Shown here piece after piece: positions 1 to 4,892 of a stretch of DNA of 5,722 bases. The stretch is from an uncultured Solirubrobacteraceae bacterium (lineage in GTDB: Bacteria; Actinomycetota; Thermoleophilia; Solirubrobacterales; Solirubrobacteraceae). The notes below the pieces were generated by a model that worked only from the letters and a program-made list of their open reading frames with translations, made no database searches and was not told the DNA's origin. Location: the NCBI GenBank assembly GCA_955652345.1, contig CATPBV010000344.1, positions 1 to 5,722 of the forward strand, in the 5' to 3' direction. Each line of letters begins with the position of its first letter. Positions within the stretch are counted from its first letter, which is position 1. A program made the position numbers and the translations under genes.

Positions 1-81
1 GAGCAGGTATCCGAGAACGGCGCCGTGGTTCTCACCGTAGAGAAGCTCGAAGCGACGCCGTCGATCCTCCAATTCGCTCAT
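1..81 (-). CDS. Probable ECF-type RNA polymerase sigma factor, N-terminal fragment (runs off left edge)
   Basis: Only 27 codons are in the window, read leftward from ATG at 81. The peptide starts MSELEDRRRR and continues FELLYGENHGAVLGYLL. The pattern F-x-x-LY-x(5)-x-VLGYLL is the usual beginning of sigma-70 region 2 in extracytoplasmic-function sigma factors, which direct RNA polymerase to a small stress or envelope regulon. GTG at 84 and ATG at 93 are in-frame alternative starts (the latter adds MWGV). No clear Shine-Dalgarno decides between them; a GGGG run lies just before ATG 81. The GNAT gene ends at 107, so the gap is 13-25 nt and the two are probably cotranscribed. The helix-turn-helix of region 4 lies outside the window, so the class is inferred from the N-terminus alone. 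Confidence 0.55.
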   Translation of the reverse strand, partial: MSELEDRRRRFELLYGENHGAVLGYLL

Positions 82-106
82 CACACCCCACATGTCCGCC
101 GAGCGG

Positions 107-658
107 TCAACATTTCAGCGAGGGCGAGCCGGTAGGGCCGGGCTCGGGGGGCTTGCCCTCGGTCGGCTCGGCCAATTCCAGCTGCCACCAGCCGACGTCC
201 CACCAGGCTCCCATCTTCCATGCGACGCGCTTGTAGGTCCCAACGGGAATGAACCCGCATGCCTCGTGGAAGCCGACGCTGGCCTCGTTTGGCAGCGTGA
301 CGCCTGCGCACGCGACATGGAATCCCTGAAGGCGCAGGAGGCCGAGTAGCTCGCCGTACAGGGCTCGCCCGATGCCGCGGCGATGGTGCTCCTGGGGGAC
401 GTACGCGGTCACATCGACAGCCCACCGGTAGCCGGCGCGCTCGCGATGAGCGGAGGCGTACGCGTACCCCGTGACGGTGCCGTCAACCACCGCCACAAGC
501 CAAGGATGAGTGCGGATGACGCGGAGCATCCGATGTTGGAGCTCGTGCTCGTCAGGTGGCTGTTCTTCGAGGGAGATAACGGTGCCGCTGACGTACGGCG
601 CGTAGATCGCCGCGCATTCAGCCGCATCGAGGGCCGGGTCGGCGTGGCGTATCAGCAC
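107..658 (-). CDS. GNAT N-acetyltransferase, phosphinothricin acetyltransferase (Pat/Bar)-like
   Basis: The 183-residue protein (GTG start at 658) follows the Pat/Bar family almost throughout. Landmarks are IRHADPALDAAECAAIY at residues 3-19, THPWLVAVVDGTVTGYAYA at 50-68, the acetyl-CoA pyrophosphate loop HRRGIGRALY at 92-101, the LPNEASVGFHEACGF stretch at 122-136, and the C-terminal signature KMGAWWDVGWWQLEL at 148-162. In place of the loop's usual first Gln/Arg there is His92, a mild variant. Family members transfer acetyl from acetyl-CoA to an amino group in the cytoplasm. Known substrates include phosphinothricin, methionine sulfoximine and other amino acids, so herbicide resistance should not be assumed. 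The last 20 residues are a Pro/Gly-rich tail. The frame stays open upstream as far as 871, but that part runs antisense to the acyl-CoA dehydrogenase and does not resemble the family, so 658 was chosen. GTG 730 is a less likely alternative. No strong Shine-Dalgarno is visible. Confidence 0.88.
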   Translation of the reverse strand: MLIRHADPALDAAECAAIYAPYVSGTVISLEEQPPDEHELQHRMLRVIRTHPWLVAVVDGTVTGYAYASAHRERAGYRWAVDVTAYVPQEHHRRGIGRALYGELLGLLRLQGFHVACAGVTLPNEASVGFHEACGFIPVGTYKRVAWKMGAWWDVGWWQLELAEPTEGKPPEPGPTGSPSLKC

Positions 659-743
659 CAGCGGGATTCTGCCCGGCGCGTGCAGCCATCGGTTCCTGCT
701 GAGCAGGCCAGCTTGCGGCGCAGGCGGCACAATCCCGCTTGCT
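659..743. promoter_or_regulatory. Divergent intergenic region with a central 13-bp palindrome
   Basis: These 85 bp separate the starts of the GNAT gene (leftward) and the acyl-CoA dehydrogenase (rightward), so both promoters should lie here. A perfect inverted repeat, CCTGCT-g-AGCAGG, sits at 695-707 with its centre at base 701, the exact midpoint of the region. That suits an operator serving both genes, but it is a single short site. CACAAT at 728-733, about 10 nt before the dehydrogenase start, is the only -10-like hexamer I see, and it has no convincing -35 partner. No Shine-Dalgarno is present for either gene. Confidence 0.35.
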
Positions 744-1889
744 GTGACCCTCCAGACCCTCACCGACGAACAGCATGCGTTCGTCGAGGCGATCCGCGAC
801 TTCGCCCGGCGCGAATGCGGCACCCGTGAGCAGCGCGACGCGTTGACCGAGCACGGCCGCGAGCCCCACAACCAGCAGTTATACGAGAGGATCGCCGAGC
901 TCGGGTGGCTGGGAGTGGCGATTCCGGAGGCCTACGGCGGGTCGGGCGGCGGCGCCGTCGAGCTATGCCTGCTGTGCGAGGAGTTCCCCAGGGGGTTGAT
1001 ACCGATGGGGTTCTTCCCGATCAGCATGATGACCGCCCGTCCGGTGGAGCGCTTTGCCAGCGAGGAGCTCAAGCAGGAGATCCTCGGCGGGATCGTCCGC
1101 GGCAATGTCGAGGCGATCGCGATGTCGGAGCCGGAGGCCGGCTCGGATGTCGGCAACCTCTCATGCCGGGCAGATCGCGTCGACGGCGGGTACGTGCTGA
1201 ACGGCCAGAAGACATGGATCACGGGGGCTCATGTGGCGTCGCACATCCTTGTGGTCTGCCGCACGAAGCGCACCGACGACAAGCACGAGGGACTATCGAT
1301 GATCTCGATTCCTAGGGGCACCGACGGCGTCGAGGTGCGCGGGATCGAGACGATGGGGGGGCGCGAGGTCAACGACGTGTTCCTGACCGACTGCTACGTG
1401 CCGGCCGAGCGGCTCGTCGGTGAGCAGGATCGGGCGTGGACCCAGCTGATGGCCGGTCTCAACAACGAGCGGCTGATCATCGCCGCGCAGGCGCTCGGCA
1501 TGGCCGAGCGCGCGCTCGATGACGTGCTTGCCTACGTCAAGGAACGCAAGCAGTTCGGCCGTCCGATCGGCAGCTTCCAGGCGCTCCGCCACCGCCTGGC
1601 GGACCTGGCCACCGAGGTCGAGGCGACCCGGCTGCTGGTGTACGGGGTTGCGGCGAAGGTCGACACCGACCCGCGCGCGATGCTCCCGCGGGAGGCGTCG
1701 ATGGCGAAGCTGAAGGCGACCGAGCTGGCCAAGAAGGCGACGCTCGAGGGAATGCAGATGATGGGTGGTTACGGGTACGCGGTCGAGTACGACATGGAGC
1801 GTCAGGTGCGGGTTGCGCTCGTGACCACGATCTACGGCGGGACCAGCGAGATCCAGCGGGAGATCATCGCGAAGGCGCTGGGGTTGTAA
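744..1889 (+). CDS. Acyl-CoA dehydrogenase (FAD-dependent), isovaleryl-CoA-dehydrogenase-like active site
   Basis: This is a full-length 381-residue member of the acyl-CoA dehydrogenase family, starting at GTG 744. It oxidises acyl-CoA to trans-2-enoyl-CoA with FAD and passes electrons to electron-transfer flavoprotein, in fatty-acid or branched-chain amino-acid breakdown. The N-terminal helical domain starts LTDEQHAFVEAIRDFAR (residues 6-22). The signature AMSEPEAGSDVGNL is at 126-139 and the FAD-contacting KTWIT at 156-160. The C-terminal domain has RKQFGRPIGSFQ at 268-279, the GGYGYAVEYDMER block at 341-353 and IYGGTSEIQRE at 363-373. The glutamate used as base in medium-chain enzymes (IYEGT) is Gly365 here. 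Glu242 in the motif GLNNERL aligns with the catalytic Glu254 of isovaleryl-CoA dehydrogenase (GLDLERL) and is the likely base. A short- or branched-chain substrate is possible, but sequence alone does not fix it. Codon use matches the neighbours. Confidence 0.95.
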   Translation: MTLQTLTDEQHAFVEAIRDFARRECGTREQRDALTEHGREPHNQQLYERIAELGWLGVAIPEAYGGSGGGAVELCLLCEEFPRGLIPMGFFPISMMTARPVERFASEELKQEILGGIVRGNVEAIAMSEPEAGSDVGNLSCRADRVDGGYVLNGQKTWITGAHVASHILVVCRTKRTDDKHEGLSMISIPRGTDGVEVRGIETMGGREVNDVFLTDCYVPAERLVGEQDRAWTQLMAGLNNERLIIAAQALGMAERALDDVLAYVKERKQFGRPIGSFQALRHRLADLATEVEATRLLVYGVAAKVDTDPRAMLPREASMAKLKATELAKKATLEGMQMMGGYGYAVEYDMERQVRVALVTTIYGGTSEIQREIIAKALGL

Positions 1890-1901
1890 ACAGCCTCAAT
1901 G

Positions 1902-1911
1902 AAGGAGGGGG
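1902..1911 (+). promoter_or_regulatory. Strong Shine-Dalgarno without a matching annotated gene; possible leader ORF
   Basis: AAGGAGGGGG just after the acyl-CoA dehydrogenase is the best Shine-Dalgarno in the window. It is well spaced for GTG 1919, which opens an 85-codon frame ending at 2176 that overlaps the DUF559 gene out of frame and has a low-complexity Arg/Ser/Thr/Pro composition. It lies about 30 nt from the in-frame GTG 1942 and more than 100 nt from the likelier DUF559 starts, so it is not their ribosome-binding site. A second short frame begins at ATG 1899 and encodes 22 residues; its TGA stop (1965-1967) falls inside the first copy of the repeat described next. The site could drive a leader peptide, or it could be a relic. 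Confidence 0.4.
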
Positions 1912-1993
1912 ATTCGTCGTGCGATCGCGCTCTTATTCCACGTGGCCGCCAAGAATCGTGTGCATGACGCGTCACGGCACGTGTCCGTCGGCA

Positions 1994-2013
1994 AGCGTGA
2001 CGTGTCATGCACA
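1994..2013 (+). repeat. Direct repeat copy B
   Basis: AGCGTGACGTGTCATGCACA is identical over 20 bp to the copy at 2054-2073, exactly 60 bp downstream. It contains the dyad TGAC-GT-GTCA (1998-2007). A degenerate half-copy starting TGACGTG follows at 2016. It can pair with copy A at 1959-1976 through 18 bp across a 19-nt loop, an alternative to the A-C pairing. Confidence 0.85.
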
Positions 2014-2051
2014 AATGACGTGCGTAACACGGCAGGCAACGCCGCGGACAC

Positions 2052-2055
2052 GGAG
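2052..2055 (+). promoter_or_regulatory. Ribosome-binding site that favours GTG 2062 as the DUF559 start
   Basis: GGAG ends 6 nt before GTG 2062, a normal spacing. The other in-frame candidates lack this: GTG 2077 has no purine-rich site at the right distance, and GTG 1942 is preceded by the AT-rich TCTTATTCCA rather than a Shine-Dalgarno. The site lies in the internal loop and adjoining stem of the 1957-2075 palindrome. Confidence 0.4.
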
Positions 2056-2073
2056 CGTGACGTGTCATGCACA
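2054..2073 (+). repeat. Direct repeat copy C
   Basis: This is the second identical 20-bp copy, with its dyad TGAC-GT-GTCA at 2058-2067. The preferred DUF559 start codon (GTG 2062) lies inside it, and the GGAG ribosome-binding site at 2052-2055 touches its left edge. Anything that binds or pairs with this copy would therefore cover the translation start. Confidence 0.85.
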
Positions 2074-2967
2074 CGGGTGCCCGTCGATCTCGCGGTCATC
2101 CGCCTCGCCGGCACCCAGAACAGGATCATCACATGGCCGCAGCTACTCGAGACGGGCCTCTCGCGCCGCGCCGTAGCCCACCGCGTCGCGACCGGCCGCC
2201 TGTACTGGGTTCATCGTGGTGTCTACCTGCTAGATCCTCCCGAGACCGCGGCCCGGATCTCACTCCTCGCCGCTGCAGTCATCGCGTGCGGACCCAGCGC
2301 GGTGCTGAGTCACTATGCCGCCGCGGAGGTCTGGGGACTTCTGCGGCCAGAGCCCCGAGACATCGACGTGACCGTCGTGGGACGCAATCCCGGGAGCCGT
2401 ACCGGCATCAACCTTCCCCGGCCGGCGATGCTGGATGATCGGGACGTCAGAACGCACTCCGGTCTGCGGGTCACCGCACCAGCCCGAGTCGCGCTCGAGC
2501 TGGCGACGGATCTAGATGCAGGGCGCCTAGAGGAGCTACTCGCTCGTGCCAGGGTCGAGCATGCAACCGCAGACGCCGACCTGGCCGCCACCCTTCATCG
2601 GTATCCCGACTATCCGGGCGCCGGCATTCTCAGGGCGGCACTACTGCGCGCCGAAGGCCCGTCGCTGACGCGCTCACAAGCGGAACGGCGGCTGCTCGAT
2701 CTGATCCGCCGGGCCGAGCTGCCACCACCTGCGACCAACGTCCGCACCGGCCGCTACGAGGTCGACTTCCTGTGGCGCGACGCGCAGCTTGTTGTGGAGG
2801 TCGACGGTTACGCATTCCACCGTGACCGAGCAGCCTTCGAGCGCGACCGCCGGCGCGACGCCGCGCTGATGGCCGCAGGCCTGCGCGTCATGCGCTTCAC
2901 CTGGCGCCAGATCGTCGACGAACCATTGCCGGTCGTCGCTCGAATCGCACAGGTGCTCGGCGGATAG
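2062..2967 (+). CDS. AbiEi-type winged-helix + DUF559 (PD-(D/E)XK-like) domain protein
   Basis: With the GTG 2062 start the protein has 301 residues. Residues 6-60 (VPVDLAVIRLAGTQNRIITW, then GLSRRAVAHRVATGRLYWVHRGVYLL) match the N-terminal winged-helix domain of AbiEi-family type IV antitoxins, which bind DNA. A middle region (about 70-190) is an AbiEi-like alpha/beta segment including LSHYAAAEVWGLL. The C-terminal ~95 residues are DUF559, related to Vsr-like nucleases: Glu208 in QAERRLLDLIRR, YEVDFLW with Asp235, LVVEVDGY with Glu246 and Asp248, then FH, FERDRRRD and the closing RFTW at 278-281. The acidic residues fit a PD-(D/E)XK fold, but nuclease activity is inferred and the cellular role of the family is not known to me. 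No AbiEii-type nucleotidyltransferase toxin is adjacent, so the gene appears solitary. GTG 2077 (296 aa) and GTG 1942 (341 aa, translating the repeats with RDVSCT twice) are alternative starts. The repeats upstream are candidate operators. Confidence 0.85.
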   Translation: MSCTRVPVDLAVIRLAGTQNRIITWPQLLETGLSRRAVAHRVATGRLYWVHRGVYLLDPPETAARISLLAAAVIACGPSAVLSHYAAAEVWGLLRPEPRDIDVTVVGRNPGSRTGINLPRPAMLDDRDVRTHSGLRVTAPARVALELATDLDAGRLEELLARARVEHATADADLAATLHRYPDYPGAGILRAALLRAEGPSLTRSQAERRLLDLIRRAELPPPATNVRTGRYEVDFLWRDAQLVVEVDGYAFHRDRAAFERDRRRDAALMAAGLRVMRFTWRQIVDEPLPVVARIAQVLGG

Positions 2968-2983
2968 CGGCGCAATTCGCGAG

Positions 2984-2989
2984 TACCAT
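2984..2989 (+). promoter_or_regulatory. Possible -10 box for a leaderless phosphoribulokinase transcript
   Basis: TACCAT fits the actinobacterial TANNNT -10 pattern and ends 6 nt before ATG 2996, the spacing expected when transcription starts at the start codon. The kinase gene has no Shine-Dalgarno, which agrees with leaderless translation. No recognisable -35 box lies about 17 bp upstream. The gap to the DUF559 gene is 28 nt, so readthrough from that gene is the alternative. Confidence 0.35.
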
Positions 2990-2995
2990 CCCGCG

Positions 2996-3952
2996 ATGGC
3001 GCGCCCAATCGTCCTCGGCGTGGCCGGCGACTCCGGCTCGGGCAAGACGACGCTCACGCGCGGTCTCATCAGGGTGATGGGCGACGAGTCCGTCACGCGG
3101 ATCAGCGCCGACGACTACCACCGCTACGAGCGACGCGAGCGCCGGGCGATCGGGATCACGCCGCTTCACCCGGACGCCAACCATCTCGACGTCCTGACCC
3201 AGCATCTGACGCACCTTCGCCGCGGCGAGCCGGTCCTGAAGCCGCGCTACGACCACCGCGACGGCAGCCTCGGCCGCCCGGAATACGTGCGTCCGGGTAG
3301 GTTCCTGGTGATCGAGGGGCTGCTCAACTTCCACACCGAGCGGCTCCGCACGGCTCACGACATCCGTGTGTTCCTCGCTCCCCCCGAGGATCTGCGGCGG
3401 GCTTGGAAGCTCAAGCGCGACTGCACCCGACGCAGCTACACGACCGACGAGGTGCTGCACGAGCTCGACCTTCGCGAACGCGACGCGGCGCGCTACATCC
3501 GCCCGCAGCGTGCGCATGCGGACATCGTCGTCGCCTTCGGGCCGAGCGCGACGGCGGATCCCTCGCACCTCGATGCCGAGGTCCTGCTGCGCGACACGCT
3601 CCCGCATCCCGACCTCTCTCCGCTGCTGGGCAGCGACCGGAACGGGCCGACGCTCGAACAGCGCGAGCGCGACCTGGTCCTGCGGATCCCGGGATCGATC
3701 GAGCCCGAGCACGCGGCCGAGCTCGAAGAAGCGGTGTGGGCGCGGATGAGCTTCGCCAACCACCTACGAGTTCACCGGCTCGGTGAGTTCACCGCTGGCA
3801 CCGACCTCCACCGCTCGGACTCGCTTGCCCTCGTGCAGCTGCTGGTGCTCTATCAGCTGGTCTGGGCCCGGGCCACGTCGATAAGCGGTCATCGGCCTGA
3901 GCGCGAGCAGCCGCCGGCGATCACCGGGGCTGATTCGGCACTCCACGTATAA
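2996..3952 (+). CDS. prk: Phosphoribulokinase, class II (plant/cyanobacterial)-like
   Basis: The 318-residue P-loop kinase should phosphorylate ribulose 5-phosphate to ribulose 1,5-bisphosphate with ATP, the step feeding RubisCO. It parallels plant-type phosphoribulokinase along its whole length: Walker A GDSGSGKTT (residues 11-19), the ADDYH motif with catalytic-type Asp39/Asp40 (38-42 is SADDYH from Ser37-38 on), GITPLHPDANHLD (53-65), KPRYDHRDG (82-90), Walker B-like FLVIEGLL (103-110), AWKLKRD (136-142) and YIRPQRAHADIVV (167-179). The C-terminal FANHLRVHRLGEFTAGTDLHRSDSLALVQLLVLYQLVWARA (253-293) resembles the plant-type tail. The positions of the two regulatory cysteines of spinach enzyme (Cys16, Cys55) hold serines (Ser15 and the Ser before ADDYH); the only cysteine is Cys143. 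It lies 6 nt upstream of the LysR gene, so the pair is probably an operon. A uridine-kinase-like role is the alternative, but the plant-type motifs make it less likely. Confidence 0.85.
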   Translation: MARPIVLGVAGDSGSGKTTLTRGLIRVMGDESVTRISADDYHRYERRERRAIGITPLHPDANHLDVLTQHLTHLRRGEPVLKPRYDHRDGSLGRPEYVRPGRFLVIEGLLNFHTERLRTAHDIRVFLAPPEDLRRAWKLKRDCTRRSYTTDEVLHELDLRERDAARYIRPQRAHADIVVAFGPSATADPSHLDAEVLLRDTLPHPDLSPLLGSDRNGPTLEQRERDLVLRIPGSIEPEHAAELEEAVWARMSFANHLRVHRLGEFTAGTDLHRSDSLALVQLLVLYQLVWARATSISGHRPEREQPPAITGADSALHV

Positions 3953-3953
3953 C
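3948..3953 (+). promoter_or_regulatory. Possible internal -10 box before the LysR gene
   Basis: TATAAC matches TATAAT at five of six bases in otherwise GC-rich sequence and ends 5 nt before ATG 3959, so the regulator could also be made from a leaderless transcript of its own. It overlaps the TAA stop of the kinase gene (3950-3952), which may explain the match, and there is no -35 box. Confidence 0.25.
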
Positions 3954-3958
3954 AGCGC

Positions 3959-4876
3959 ATGGCCGTCACCGTCACGCAGCTCGTTGCGTTTCTCACAGTC
4001 GTGCGCCGAGGCTCGGTCACCGCCGCGGCCGAGGAGCTCGTCGTCACTCAGCCCTCGGTGTCCGCCGCGATCGGCGCGCTCGAGCGGGAGCTCGGCGTGA
4101 CGTTGATGGAGCGCTCCGGGCGGGGCCTTCGCCCGACGGCCGCCGGCAAGCTGTACGCGCCATACGCGGCCGACGTGCTGGGGCTTCTCGAACAGGGCGC
4201 ACGGGCCGCCCGCGAGACGGGCGGCGACGAGCAACGCACGCTCAGGATCGGCGCCGTTACAACCGCGGGCGAGCACCTCGTCGCACCGCTGCTGCGGACC
4301 TTTCGCGAAGGGCACGGCGACCTCGAGATCACGCTCCATGTGGGTAACCGCGAGGACGTGTTCAAGCGACTCACTGCACGGGAGGTGGATGTCGCGATCA
4401 CCGGCCGGCTCCCCGAGGACTCGGCGCTCTACGGGCGGCCGTTCGCGCCGAACGAGATCGTGCTGATCGCCGCTCCGGGGGATCCGCTCGCACGGGGCCG
4501 GACCGTCGCGGTGCAGGAGCTCGCAGGCAAGCCATGGCTGATGCGCGAGCCGGGCTCGGGAACGAGAACACTGTGCGAGGAATACCTGGTCGCCAACGAG
4601 CTGACGCCGAGGATCCTCACGCTTGGCTCCAATGGCGCGATCAAGCAGGCGGTGGCCCTGGGGTTGGGGCTCGCCCTGCAGCCCCGCTGCGCCGTTCAGC
4701 TCGAGCTCGAGCTCGGGATGCTCGCGACGATCCGGCCACGAGGCGGTCTACCTCAGCGCGCCTGGTACGTGGTTCGCTCCGCCGTCGGCCCGGTGCGCGA
4801 GGAGGTCACGGCGTTCATGGACTTCGCCGAGTCGCGAGCCGCCCAGCACGCGCTGGCGCGCGCGCTCGCGAGCTGA
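3959..4876 (+). CDS. LysR-family transcriptional regulator, CbbR-like
   Basis: This is a 305-residue regulator of normal LysR length. The N-terminal winged helix-turn-helix spans residues 5-65: LVAFLTVVRRGSVTAAAEELVVTQPSVSAAIGALERELGVTLMERSGRGLRPTAAG in order, with the recognition helix around TQPSVSAAIGALE (30-42). A linker helix follows, and the effector-binding domain runs from about residue 94 (TLRIGAV) to 290. CbbR-like features there are REPGSGTR (196-203), LGSNGAIKQAVALGLGLAL (222-240) and the late WYVVR (269-273). CbbR proteins activate Calvin-cycle genes in response to metabolites such as RuBP, phosphoenolpyruvate or NADPH. The immediate neighbour phosphoribulokinase supports that role. 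CbbR is usually divergent from its target operon, whereas here it follows the kinase on the same strand, 6 nt after its stop. A CysB/YeiE-type regulator with another target cannot be ruled out. Confidence 0.9.
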   Translation: MAVTVTQLVAFLTVVRRGSVTAAAEELVVTQPSVSAAIGALERELGVTLMERSGRGLRPTAAGKLYAPYAADVLGLLEQGARAARETGGDEQRTLRIGAVTTAGEHLVAPLLRTFREGHGDLEITLHVGNREDVFKRLTAREVDVAITGRLPEDSALYGRPFAPNEIVLIAAPGDPLARGRTVAVQELAGKPWLMREPGSGTRTLCEEYLVANELTPRILTLGSNGAIKQAVALGLGLALQPRCAVQLELELGMLATIRPRGGLPQRAWYVVRSAVGPVREEVTAFMDFAESRAAQHALARALAS

Positions 4877-4892
4877 GCACGAGCCGGCTCAG
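4873..4892. terminator. Hairpin across the convergent gene ends, possible bidirectional terminator
   Basis: CTGAGC (4873-4878) and GCTCAG (4887-4892) are perfect 6-bp inverted repeats around an 8-nt loop, and GAGCCGGCTC (4881-4890) is a competing 10-bp palindrome. The stems include the stop codons of both converging genes (TGA 4874-4876 on plus, TGA 4891-4889 on minus). No T-run follows on either strand, so if it terminates transcription it would be as a U-less hairpin, as often proposed in high-GC bacteria. Confidence 0.3.

Larger units (their letters stand above)
1957..2075. repeat. 119-bp imperfect palindrome with 20-bp terminal inverted repeats, upstream of and overlapping the DUF559 gene start
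   Basis: The ends CGTGTGCATGACGCGTCACG (1957-1976, copy A) and CGTGACGTGTCATGCACACG (2056-2075, copy C) are inverted repeats matching at 19 of 20 positions; the exception would be a G-U pair in RNA. Further inside, CGTGTCCG (1980-1987) pairs with CGGACACG (2045-2052) and CGGC (1989-1992) with GCCG (2041-2044), separated only by a 3x3 internal loop and a one-base bulge. The centre holds another motif copy, B (1994-2013), which is also the reverse complement of A over 18 bp with the same single difference. Each copy has a TGAC-N2-GTCA core; in copy A this is the perfect palindrome TGACGCGTCA at 1965-1974. There is no T-run, so it is not a simple terminator. Only a 2-bp CG occurs at both edges, so there is no convincing target-site duplication. 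Operator array, structured leader RNA and REP/MITE-like element are all possible. Confidence 0.75.

Noticed and set aside
383..829. 148-codon plus-strand frame across the GNAT gene and dehydrogenase start
   Set aside because: It is antisense to a clear GNAT gene and overlaps the dehydrogenase start; the protein is Arg/Pro-rich with no family resemblance, as expected of a GC-rich shadow frame.
659..871. Longer N-terminus for the GNAT protein (open frame back to 871, or GTG 730)
   Set aside because: The extra residues are antisense to the acyl-CoA dehydrogenase or its promoter region and do not resemble Pat/Bar, whose N-terminus matches the protein from about residue 3 of the 658 start.
1355..1361. 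Run of seven G as a programmed slippage site or sequencing frameshift
   Set aside because: The dehydrogenase frame continues intact through it as Met-Gly-Gly-Arg and aligns with the family on both sides.
1957..2075. CRISPR array
   Set aside because: There are only two identical direct copies plus one inverted copy, with unequal spacing and spacers that are themselves complementary. No cas genes are present.
1957..2075. Definite MITE or insertion-sequence remnant
   Set aside because: The terminal inverted repeats are good, but only a 2-bp CG is shared at the edges, and no second copy exists in the window. Kept as one possibility rather than a call.
2897..3763. 288-codon minus-strand frame opposite the phosphoribulokinase gene
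   Set aside because: Long antisense frames are common in GC-rich coding DNA. The sense strand encodes a complete kinase with all motifs, and the antisense product has no recognisable domain.
3764..4339. 191-codon minus-strand frame opposite the kinase end and LysR start
   Set aside because: It is antisense to the conserved LysR helix-turn-helix, and its product shows no domain.
4698..4715. AGCTCG repeated three times in the LysR gene
   Set aside because: It encodes Leu-Glu-Leu-Glu-Leu with the preferred GAG/CTC codons; it is a product of codon use in a GC-rich gene rather than a regulatory repeat.
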